64,000 bases of DNA. Origin: Ruminococcus sp. (GTDB taxonomy: Bacteria; Bacillota; Clostridia; Oscillospirales; Ruminococcaceae). Location: the NCBI GenBank assembly GCA_021201755.1, contig JAJQEI010000037.1, positions 248,001 to 312,000 of the forward strand, given 5' to 3'. The notes under the pieces are model-generated. The model ran no database searches, was not told the DNA's origin, and saw only the letters and a program-made list of their open reading frames with translations. Positions 50,126 through 58,936 of this stretch are shown one piece after another (positions within the stretch are counted from its first letter, which is position 1; each line of letters starts with the position of its first letter). The position numbers were made by a program, and so were the translations under genes.

Positions 50126-50154
50126 CTAAAAATGATAACTGTTTTCATTTTTAG
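50126..50154. promoter_or_regulatory. Candidate Fur/Zur-family operator in 10-bp perfect dyad (CTAAAAATGA-N9-TCATTTTTAG; core TGATAAC-T-GTTTTCA at 50133-50147)
   Basis: Inverted repeat directly after the -10. Confidence 0.6.
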
Positions 50155-50178
50155 AATTTGGTGAATAGGAGGCGTAAA

Positions 50179-50895
50179 ATGGCACAGCTAGTTTGCGAAA
50201 ATCTTGTCTTGGGATATGAAGGAAAATCCGTAGTGGAACACCTGTCGTTTTCTGTGGAAGCGGGGGAATATTGGTATATCATCGGGGAAAATGGATCCGG
50301 AAAATCCACATTGGTGAAAGCGTTGCTGCGACGGAATCCACCGTTATCCGGCACGATTACCTTTGATGAAAATATACGCAAAGAAATCGGCTATTTGCCC
50401 CAACAAACGGCAGTACAGCGTGATTTTCCGGCAACGGTACGGGAGGTGGTATCTTCCGGTTGTTTGGGAAAAAACGGTTTTTCTCCGTTTTATAGCCGTA
50501 GGAGTAGGCAGACGATACAAGAAAATATGAAGCGTCTTGGCATAGCTGATTTGGCAAAACGCAGTTATCGGGAGCTTTCCGGCGGACAGCAACAGCGTGT
50601 ACTATTAACACGGGCATTGTGTGCTGCAAAAAAAATGTTGTTGCTGGACGAACCTGTCACCGGTCTTGACCCACAGGCGCAGGCAGAACTTTATGAACTG
50701 ATTCAATCGTTAAACCAAAAAGACGGCATGACTATTTTGATGATTTCTCATGATGTAGAGGCAGCAGTACGGTATGCGACGCATATTCTGCACATTGGGA
50801 AAACGCCTTTATTCATCGGGGCAAAAGCGGATTATCTGAATAGCGAACCGGGGAAAGCATTTCTTCAAAATCGTATGACATACCAGAAAGGATAA
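50179..50895 (+). CDS. znuC: Metal ABC transporter ATP-binding protein, ZnuC-like
   Basis: GENGSGKSTLVKALL, LSGGQQQRVLLTRAL; start ATG 50179 with AGGAGG. Confidence 0.88.
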   Translation: MAQLVCENLVLGYEGKSVVEHLSFSVEAGEYWYIIGENGSGKSTLVKALLRRNPPLSGTITFDENIRKEIGYLPQQTAVQRDFPATVREVVSSGCLGKNGFSPFYSRRSRQTIQENMKRLGIADLAKRSYRELSGGQQQRVLLTRALCAAKKMLLLDEPVTGLDPQAQAELYELIQSLNQKDGMTILMISHDVEAAVRYATHILHIGKTPLFIGAKADYLNSEPGKAFLQNRMTYQKG

Positions 50896-50897
50896 AA

Positions 50898-51743
50898 ATG
50901 ATGAATCTTTTTGAACAATTGGTAGGTTATCTGTCTTTTTCTTTTGTGCAGTATGCATTTATCGCCGGTATTTTAATCGCCCTTTGTTCGTCCTTGTTGG
51001 GTGTTACGCTGGTATTAAAACGATTTTCCGTTATCGGGGACGGGTTGTCTCATGTGGCATTCGGCGCACTGGCAATTGCAACGGTATTGCGTATGGAGAA
51101 TAGTATGCTTTTGGTAATGCCGGTGACGATTATTTGTGCGGTACTTTTGCTTTGTGCCGGACAGTCTGCCAAGGTGAAAGGTGATGCGGCAATTGCAATG
51201 CTCTCTGTCAGTGCCTTAGCAATTGGCTATTTAATTCAAAATAAATTTTCTGCCTCTGCAAATGTCTCCGGAGACGTTTGCAGTACGCTATTTGGTTCGA
51301 CACTTATTTTGACGTTGTCGAAAACAGATGTCTGGGTTTGTGTGGGAATGTCTATTTTGGTTGTACTTATTTTTGTCCTGTGCTACCACAAAATCTTCGC
51401 TGTCACCTTTGATGAAACGTTCGCCTCTTCTGCTGGACTTCACGCAAGTGCTTATAATGTTTTAATTGCGATTATTACAGCTGTCATTATTGTACTTGCG
51501 ATGAATCTGGTAGGCTCGCTTTTGACGTCTGCTTTGATTGTTTTTCCGGCACTTTCTGCAATGCGTTTATTTCGCAGCTTTAAAGGCGTAATTGTTTGTG
51601 CAGCAGTGATTTCAGTGGTGTGTGCTGTGACAGGACTAATTATTGCAATTCTTGCTTCTACACCGGTTGGTGCAACGGTTGTTATTGTCGATTTGACCGT
51701 TTTTTTACTGTGTGCGTTGTGTGGAAAGATAGCACATAGTTAA
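50898..51743 (+). CDS. znuB: Metal ABC transporter permease, ZnuB-like (ABC-3 family)
   Basis: IALCSSLLGVTLVLKRFSVIGDGLSHVAFGALA. Confidence 0.9.
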   Translation: MMNLFEQLVGYLSFSFVQYAFIAGILIALCSSLLGVTLVLKRFSVIGDGLSHVAFGALAIATVLRMENSMLLVMPVTIICAVLLLCAGQSAKVKGDAAIAMLSVSALAIGYLIQNKFSASANVSGDVCSTLFGSTLILTLSKTDVWVCVGMSILVVLIFVLCYHKIFAVTFDETFASSAGLHASAYNVLIAIITAVIIVLAMNLVGSLLTSALIVFPALSAMRLFRSFKGVIVCAAVISVVCAVTGLIIAILASTPVGATVVIVDLTVFLLCALCGKIAHS

Positions 51744-51760
51744 AAGTGCATAGCTAAAAA

Positions 51761-51783
51761 CCCCTTGTCAAAAAGACAAGGGG
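51761..51783 (-). terminator. Terminator for carD-like gene
   Basis: CCCCTTGTC-TTTTT-GACAAGGGG followed by TTTTT on the minus strand. Confidence 0.75.
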
Positions 51784-51792
51784 CGATTCCTG

Positions 51793-52335
51793 TTATTTTG
51801 TCTGCGCTGCAGCCAGACGCTTTACAATAAAGCTGTGTACTTGCTCTGGTTTGATGTTTAGGACAATGCCAAATTCTTGATACATACGAGATTCTGCTGC
51901 GTGCATTGCTGCTTCGTCGGCAGCACCGAGTTTATGACCAGTTCTGCGTTTTCGTTCTTGTTGTGTGTGAAGTGAACGCATCATGTCAATCATTTCTTCG
52001 TAATTGTCGTTGTGCAGAATTTCTTGAAAGATGCTTCTGCGTTCTCGACTGTCACTACACCACTTCACTTCTTTTTTCTCTGCCATTTCATCGATGATAT
52101 GATAGATTTCATCTTCTGTGAGGAGTGGTCGCAATCGTTCAGATGCACGTTCTACGGGAACATAATAAACAGAATGGGAACCATCCACAGGCTGCAGCTT
52201 ATAGTAGGATTCTTCGTGTTCTCCATCAAAAGAACAGGATTCCTAAGAAATCACTTGACATACGCCGGAACTTCCATATGCGACGAAATCGTCAGGATGA
52301 TATTGTGGATCCGATGAATTAGAATTTATTTCCAT
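51793..52335 (-). pseudogene. CarD family transcriptional regulator interrupted by in-frame TAG at 52243-52245
   Basis: Minus-strand reading MEINSNSSDPQYHPDDFVAYGSSGVCQVIS*ESCSFDGEHEESYYKLQPVDGSHSVYYVPVERASERLRPLLT matches the CarD N-terminal Tudor-like pattern; helical C-terminal domain. Confidence 0.8.
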
Positions 52336-52574
52336 GGCATATTCCCTCCATAATATTTTTTTGCAATTTTATATTGCTGCTCTTCTGGCAGAGATGCCAT
52401 GCGAGAGCGCCAGACAATATTAGCCTGTTGTGTTTGTGCGGCGGTACGGCGAAAAGTGTAGTCAGTACCTCTGCAACGGCAGGATTTCATAAGTTCACAA
52501 ATGCCATTGTCTGCCAACCAATTACATTCAATTGTATCCGGATCTAACGGTGTGAGCGCCACTGAATATGTCAC
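52326..52574 (-). CDS. Small Cys-containing protein of unknown function, overlapping the carD-like start
   Basis: 82-aa ORF, ECNWLADNGICELMKSCRCRGTDYTF, translationally overlapping the next gene. Confidence 0.55.
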   Translation of the reverse strand: MTYSVALTPLDPDTIECNWLADNGICELMKSCRCRGTDYTFRRTAAQTQQANIVWRSRMASLPEEQQYKIAKKYYGGNMPWK

Positions 52575-52896
52575 CCCTTTTCGAACGGTGGGATAGAAGC
52601 ATAAAAGATACAGAATTTACTTCTAATATCCCCAATCTTATTATACCATATTTTATATAGAATTACTAGAGGCATTTTACACAAGATTTTTGGGTGTTAC
52701 TTTTATGCAGGTTGACGAAAAATCGCATTTATATAAGATGAATTATGTAGGAAATAGGTACGCAGAATATCAAACTCTTATCTGTACAAGAAAATGTCGC
52801 TTGACGGATGCAGCAGAACGTGCTATAATAATGGCTGAAAATACAAATCTTCGGATTTTGCTCCAATTGAAAGGATTTGTGATAGTTTGTGTTTAT

Positions 52897-54724
52897 ATGA
52901 AAAAAATTGAGCCATTTTTACTGCAGGTACAAAAGCCGGAACAGTACATTGGTGGAGAAGTAGGCAGTGTTGTCAAAAATGTGAAGAATATTGACGTGCG
53001 TTTTGCCTTTTGTTTTCCCGACACTTATGAAATCGGTATGTCTCATCTCGGAATGAAAATTCTATATCACCAAATCAATGAACGACCGAATTATTGGTGT
53101 GAACGTGTTTTTGCACCTTGTGCGGATTTTGAAGCAGTGCTGCGTTGCCATCAAATTCCACTTTATGCTTTAGAAAGTATGGATCCCATTAAGGGCTTTG
53201 ATATGATTGGGTTTACGCTGCAATATGAGTTGTCTTACACAAATATTTTAAATATGCTGGATCTTGCCGGAATTCCACTTCATGCTGCGGACAGAGGAGA
53301 AAACCTGAAAAATCTAGTGTTTGCAGGTGGTCCTTGTGTATGCAATTCAGAACCTTTGGCAGACTTTTTCGACTTTTTTATTTTGGGGGAGGGAGAAGAA
53401 GTCAATCTTGAAATGATGGATTTGTACGCAGAGATGAAAAAACGTCATACCACACGTACGGAATTTCTTCAAGCCGTTGCAAAAATTCCGGGAATTTATG
53501 TTCCTTCATGCTATAATGTACAGTATCATGAAGATGGTACAGTGCAGTCCATCATACCGAAAAGCGGTGTACCACAAGTCGTACAAAAGCGAATCAATTC
53601 AGATATGGACAGCGTGTATTATCCAAAAACATTTGTTGTACCGTTTACAGAAATTGTACACGATAGAGCTGTTTCAGAGGTATTGCGTGGGTGTATCCGA
53701 GGATGCCGCTTTTGTCAAGCGGGATTTCTTTACCGCCCTTTTCGAGAAAAATCCCCCGAAACGATAGAAAACGAGTGCCGTAGATTATGTGAAAATACTG
53801 ACTATCAAGAGCTGTCCTTATCCTCTTTGAGTACTAGCGATCACAGTCGTTTGGAAGAAACATTAGAGCGGCTTTTGCCATTTACAGAATCTCACCGAGT
53901 GAATCTGACATTGCCATCGCTGAGGGTGGACAATTTTTCGAAAGAACTGATGGATCGAATTCAAGGGGGTACGCAAAAGCAGCTTGACGTTTGCACCAGA
54001 GGCTGGGACACAGCGATTGCGTGATGTTATCAACAAAAATGTTACAGAAGAGGAGATTATTTGTACAGCAAAAATTGCTTTTTCCGGTGGATTTCACAAT
54101 GTGAAATTATACTTTATGATGGGCTTGCCTACGGAGACAGAAGCAGATATTGCAGGTATTATCGATTTGGCGGAAAAGCTTATCAAACTTCACGATTGTA
54201 TTCCGAAGGAACAGCGTGGAAAGGGCAGTGTGCAAATTTCTATTAGTTGTGCTACATTTGTGCCAAAGCCGTTCACACCGTTTCAATTCGAACCACAAAT
54301 TGATTGGGAAACATTACAGGAGCGACAAGCATATCTCATCTCGTGTATTCCTCAGAAGCACCGCCGAAAAATAAAAGTCAGCTGGAGCGATTATCAAATC
54401 AGCTTTTTAGAGGCAGTGCTGGTAAGAGGAGATAGACGCCTTACATCAGTAATCGAGCAGGCGTGGCGACAGGGCAGTAAATTTGACAGTTGGAGCGAAT
54501 GTTTTTGTTATGAAAATTGGAAAAAGACATTTGAAATTTGTAAAATAGATCCTGCGTTTTAAGCTTGCCGCAAGCGAGCTTATACTGAAGTTTTCCCATG
54601 GGAGCATTTAGATTATTTGGTGGATAAATCCTTTTTTGTACGTGAAAATCAAAGGGCATATGCCGCACAAACGATGCCTCATTGTCGGGAAAAATGCGCT
54701 GGCTGTGGACTAAATCAAAAGCTG
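52897..54724 (+). pseudogene. B12-binding-type radical SAM protein (TIGR03960-like), frameshift at G5 53965-53969 and in-frame TAA 54560-54562
   Basis: RGCIRGCRFCQAGF radical SAM motif; after removing one G: VRKSSLTFAPEAGTQRLRDVINKNVTEEEI; after the TAA: ACRKRAYTEVFPWEHLDYLVDKSFF...CREKCAGCGLNQKLGRNCFG. Confidence 0.85.
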
Positions 54725-54737
54725 GGGAGGAATTGCT

Positions 54738-55442
54738 TTGGCTGATGTAATATGGGAAAATCGCCTCCGATTTTCTAAAACAGGACGCATGAAATATATT
54801 TCTCATTTGGATTTATTGCAATGTATACAGCGTACTGTTTGTCGTGCATCTCTTCCGGTAGCATATTCCGGTGGTTTTCACCCACAGATGCAGACCCTGT
54901 TTGCTGCAACTTTGCCACTTGGCTTCCAGAGCGTTTATGAAATTTTACAGTTAAAATTAACAGAAGCATTGCCGTATGTGATGATACAAGAACGATTGAA
55001 CGACGTGCTGCCCGACGGCATTCGGATAGAAACAGTGGGTGCTCCGCAGTGTACATTTTCAAGCTTGACCTCCGGTGACTATATAATACAATTAAAAAGT
55101 GCAGAATTGAAACAATTGCAGCGGGATTTGGAAGTACTGCTTGCTCAGTCGGAATTGATTGTGGAAAAAAGCAGTAAGAAAGGTCTGAAACAAGTGGATA
55201 TTCGTCCGGGAATGATATTGCTTGAGGAACGTGTGACAGTAAATTTTTTCTGTTTACAAATGAATTTTCCAGTAGGAAATAAAACAACAAATCCAATGCT
55301 TTTATTAAATCTGCTAAAAAGTAAAAGCGAAACCCGATGTGAAATTGTTGACGTTTGCAGAATCGCTCTGTGGGACGAAAAAAAGAAAAATTTTTTTGAA
55401 AAAACACTTGCTTTTTTTTTGGAGATGTGGTATAATAAATAA
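54738..55442 (+). CDS. TIGR03936 family radical SAM-associated protein (DUF2344)
   Basis: LRFSKTGRMKYISHLDLLQCIQRTVCRASLPVAYSGGFHPQ. Confidence 0.9.
   Translation: MADVIWENRLRFSKTGRMKYISHLDLLQCIQRTVCRASLPVAYSGGFHPQMQTLFAATLPLGFQSVYEILQLKLTEALPYVMIQERLNDVLPDGIRIETVGAPQCTFSSLTSGDYIIQLKSAELKQLQRDLEVLLAQSELIVEKSSKKGLKQVDIRPGMILLEERVTVNFFCLQMNFPVGNKTTNPMLLLNLLKSKSETRCEIVDVCRIALWDEKKKNFFEKTLAFFLEMWYNK
55408..55436 (+). promoter_or_regulatory. Promoter TTGCTT-N17-TATAAT for rplS
   Basis: Direct reading at the end of the upstream gene. Confidence 0.55.
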
Positions 55443-55698
55443 GTATTTGAATATCTGTATGGGGAATTTTTGCCTATATGGCAGTAATTGTCCTCATGTG
55501 AGCAGAATGCCGTTGATAATTTATTATTACGACAGGAAATCGAATCGTCCGCTGGCGTGAACCTCTTTTGATAATAATAAAGATAAAAAAGCTGCAGCAG
55601 CTTTGTTTTATCTGGCGTAAAAAAGTATGGTTTTGTTTTCTCCCATTGAAATTGGGATGATGCGTGTATGAAGGTTCGGAAACAGTAGGAGGAAAATT

Positions 55699-56043
55699 AT
55701 GGATGCTTTAAAACTTATCAGTGATTCTAGCTTAAAGCAAGACGCACCCAAATTTGAAATTGGTGATACAGTCAAGGTACACGTACGAATTAAAGAAGGC
55801 GACAAAAGTCGTATTCAAGTGTTTGAAGGTACTGTAATTGCCAAGAAGCACGGTGGAATCAGCGAAACCTTTACCGTACGTCGTGTTGCACACGGTTGTG
55901 GTATTGAGCGTGTATTTCCGTTGCATTCGCCGGTAGTGGATAAAGTAGATGTTGTTCGTAGAGGTAAGGTACGCAGAGCGAAGCTGTATTATCTGCGTGA
56001 CAGAGTCGGCAAGGCTGCAAAGGTGAAGGAGCGGATTGGCTAA
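55699..56043 (+). CDS. rplS: 50S ribosomal protein L19
   Basis: [45 protein letters not shown]. Confidence 0.97.
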   Translation: MDALKLISDSSLKQDAPKFEIGDTVKVHVRIKEGDKSRIQVFEGTVIAKKHGGISETFTVRRVAHGCGIERVFPLHSPVVDKVDVVRRGKVRRAKLYYLRDRVGKAAKVKERIG

Positions 56044-56308
56044 GGTCGGATTCGACTTGATGCAGTAAAAAGACCAGCGTAAAAGTAAAATGCAAATACG
56101 TGCGCTAGAAAAGCCGGCGATGAAAAGGGGACAGTTATGTCCTTTTTTTATTAGGAATCCTATTAAAATTAGGTTATGCAGGATTATGGTAGAAAGTCTG
56201 GTTGAATGAAATATGGCGTACAAATTAAAATTTGGGAATTATTCCCGTTAGGGCACCTCTAAAAAATTAGATGCACCCTTGAGATTTTGAAACGGAGTGT
56301 GATCAGTA

Positions 56309-56977
56309 ATGGAACAACAGGAACAAAAGGCGAACGCAATACAATCGGCATCAGCACAGCAGACATCTGGAAAAAAATTTTGGAATTTTGTCAATGATTC
56401 TGCGGAAGTCATTGAGACAATTTTGGTTTCCGTTTTTGTGGTAATCCTTTTGTTTGCTTATGTTATTCGCCCAGTGACGGTAGAGGGACGCTCAATGGAG
56501 TCTACTTTACAAAGCGGCGATCGACTGCTGATGACAGATTTGTTGTACACACCCGATCGTGGCGATATTGTTATTGTGGATAATACTTATGCCTATACGT
56601 TCGACGAGAACGGAAATATTCAGCAAGGTGATGGTATCGAAGCGGAAAAGCGACTCATTAAGCGAATTATTGCGAAGGGCGGCGACACGCTGGACATTGA
56701 TTTTGAAACAGGAGAGGTTACGTTAAATGGTGAAATTCTGAACGAATCCTACATTAATAATCTTACAACGGTAGAGGAATATGGTTTTGAATTTCCAATT
56801 ACGATACCAGAAGGGTATTATTTTGTTATGGGTGATAATCGTCAGAACTCTACAGATAGTCGATCCCGTTGCGTGGGACTTGTACCGGAGGATGCCATTC
56901 TAGGAAAAGCAATATTCTGTCTTATGCCAAACTTTGGCGGGATTTACGACAATTATGAAGATCCCACCGGAGAATAA
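56309..56977 (+). CDS. lepB: Signal peptidase I
   Basis: VEGRSMESTLQSGDRLLM, KRIIAKGGDTL, FVMGDNRQNSTDSR. Confidence 0.94.
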   Translation: MEQQEQKANAIQSASAQQTSGKKFWNFVNDSAEVIETILVSVFVVILLFAYVIRPVTVEGRSMESTLQSGDRLLMTDLLYTPDRGDIVIVDNTYAYTFDENGNIQQGDGIEAEKRLIKRIIAKGGDTLDIDFETGEVTLNGEILNESYINNLTTVEEYGFEFPITIPEGYYFVMGDNRQNSTDSRSRCVGLVPEDAILGKAIFCLMPNFGGIYDNYEDPTGE

Positions 56978-56999
56978 TCTTTGAAATCGGAGGTAGTGC

Positions 57000-57869
57000 A
57001 TGGCAGAAGAAACAATGCGGCAAATTCAATGGTTTCCCGGACATATGACTAAAACACGGCGCATGATTGCAGCAAATTTATCGCTGGTAGATGCAATTGT
57101 GGAAATTTTAGATGCACGAATTCCGTATAGCAGCCGTAATCCAGAAATGGATCGGATGACCGGAACAAAGCCAAAGTTGCTCCTTCTGAATAAAGCTGAT
57201 TTGGCGGATTCATTTGCTACGGCGAAATGGATTTCTGCATATCAAGCGCAGGATGTGCGTGTGCTTGCAGTGGATTGCCGTAGCGGAAAAGGCGTGAAAC
57301 AGTTTGCACCAACAGTTCGAGATTTGTTGGCATCGCTTCTAAGAAAGCGACAGGCACACGGCATCGAGGGTGTACCTATCCGCCTGATGGTGGTGGGAAT
57401 TCCGAATGTTGGAAAATCCTCGTTTATTAATCGTATGGCAAAAACAAAGCGTACAAAGGTAGAAGATCGCCCAGGCGTCACTTGTACAAAACAATGGGTA
57501 AAAATCGGTGATGACATGGAGCTTTTGGATATGCCTGGTGTATTGTGGCCCAAATTTGATGATCAAGAGGTAGCACAAAAGCTGGCGTTTACTGGTGCGA
57601 TTAATGATAATATTATGGATTTGGAGAGTTTAGCGTCGTTGCTCATAGAACAATTGGCGAAAGATTATCCGAATGCTTTGATCGAACGCTATCGTTTGAC
57701 AGCAGGCGAATTAGAAACACAGGGTTTCGAAATTTTAGAAGCATTGGGCAGACATCGTGGGATGCTGCTCTCTGGCGGTGTGGTGCATATGGAGCGTGCG
57801 GCAATTACATTGTTGGATGAATTCCGTAGCGGCAAATTGGGTAAAATAACCTTAGAATTACCGACGTAA
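57000..57869 (+). CDS. rbgA: Ribosome biogenesis GTPase YlqF/RbgA
   Basis: QWFPGHMTKTRRMI, LLLNKADLAD, GIPNVGKSSFINR (circularly permuted GTPase). Confidence 0.94.
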   Translation: MAEETMRQIQWFPGHMTKTRRMIAANLSLVDAIVEILDARIPYSSRNPEMDRMTGTKPKLLLLNKADLADSFATAKWISAYQAQDVRVLAVDCRSGKGVKQFAPTVRDLLASLLRKRQAHGIEGVPIRLMVVGIPNVGKSSFINRMAKTKRTKVEDRPGVTCTKQWVKIGDDMELLDMPGVLWPKFDDQEVAQKLAFTGAINDNIMDLESLASLLIEQLAKDYPNALIERYRLTAGELETQGFEILEALGRHRGMLLSGGVVHMERAAITLLDEFRSGKLGKITLELPT

Positions 57870-57884
57870 AAAGGAGAGAACACT

Positions 57885-58544
57885 GTGGAAAGCATGAATG
57901 AACAAAAACAAAGGATGAAGAAAACGTTTGCCGAAACGCTCTATGCATGGGATGCTGAAAAATCACGAAATGGCATGGTACTTTGTGGCGTAGATGAAGC
58001 GGGACGTGGTCCTCTGGCAGGAGATGTTTATGCAGCAGCAGTGATCCTAGATCCGAAAAAGCTGCCTATTTTTGGATTGAATGACAGTAAGAGGTTGACA
58101 AAAAAAAAGCGGGAAGCAATGTTTGAAGAAATTCTGATGTGTTGTTTGTCCTATGCAGTTGCTACAGCAAGTGTAGAGGAAATTGAACAGCAAAATATCT
58201 TAGAAGCAACAATGCTGGCAATGCAGCGAGCAGTGGCAGGACTGTCGGTTATGCCGGAACGAGTTTTTGTAGATGGCAATCGCTTACCAAAACTTCCTGT
58301 ACCTTGCGAATCTGTGATTCATGGCGATGGGATCTCTGCTTCCGTTGCGGCAGCATCGGTTTTGGCAAAGGTATCTCGTGATCGGGCAATGCGGCAGCTT
58401 GACGAGATTTATCCAGAATATGGTTTTGCCAGACATAAGGGATATGGAACAAAAGCGCATTATGAGGCGATTTTGAAGTATGGTCCTTGTCCAATTCATC
58501 GTATGAGTTTTCTGAAAAATTTGGAGCAGCATGGAAGCCGTTGA
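57885..58544 (+). CDS. rnhB: Ribonuclease HII
   Basis: [35 protein letters not shown]. Confidence 0.95.
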   Translation: MESMNEQKQRMKKTFAETLYAWDAEKSRNGMVLCGVDEAGRGPLAGDVYAAAVILDPKKLPIFGLNDSKRLTKKKREAMFEEILMCCLSYAVATASVEEIEQQNILEATMLAMQRAVAGLSVMPERVFVDGNRLPKLPVPCESVIHGDGISASVAAASVLAKVSRDRAMRQLDEIYPEYGFARHKGYGTKAHYEAILKYGPCPIHRMSFLKNLEQHGSR

Positions 58545-58915
58545 AATCGGGCGATTAGGTGAAGCTTACGTTTGCCGTGTACTTTGTGCAAGTGGCTATG
58601 AAATCTTGGCACGAAATTTTCGCATTCGTGGTGCTGAAATGGATATTATCGCTCGAAAAGAGAATATTTTAGCATTTGTGGAAGTGAAAACACGAATGCC
58701 AAATAGTTTGTCGAATAGTTATGAAGCAATCACGGAGTTGAAAAAAACGCATTGTTCAAGCAGCAGTGGAGTGGTGCTATCGTAACCCACAACAAAGTGA
58801 TGCATTACAGCCACGATTTGATGTGGCTGTAGTGGAAATGGAAGGCTATACGATTTATTCGATGGATTATCTGGAAAATGCGTTCGGTATAACGGACAGC
58901 ACATATATATTTTAG
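58531..58915 (+). pseudogene. YraN/UPF0102 family endonuclease-like protein, frameshift in A7 tract 58741-58747
   Basis: GRLGEAYVCRVLCASGYEILARNFRIRGAEMDIIARKENILAFVEVKTR; deleting one A gives KKRIVQAAVEWCYRNPQQSDALQPRFDVAVVEMEGYTIYSMDYLENAF. Confidence 0.88.
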
Positions 58916-58936
58916 GCATATTTTGCCGAGAAAAGG

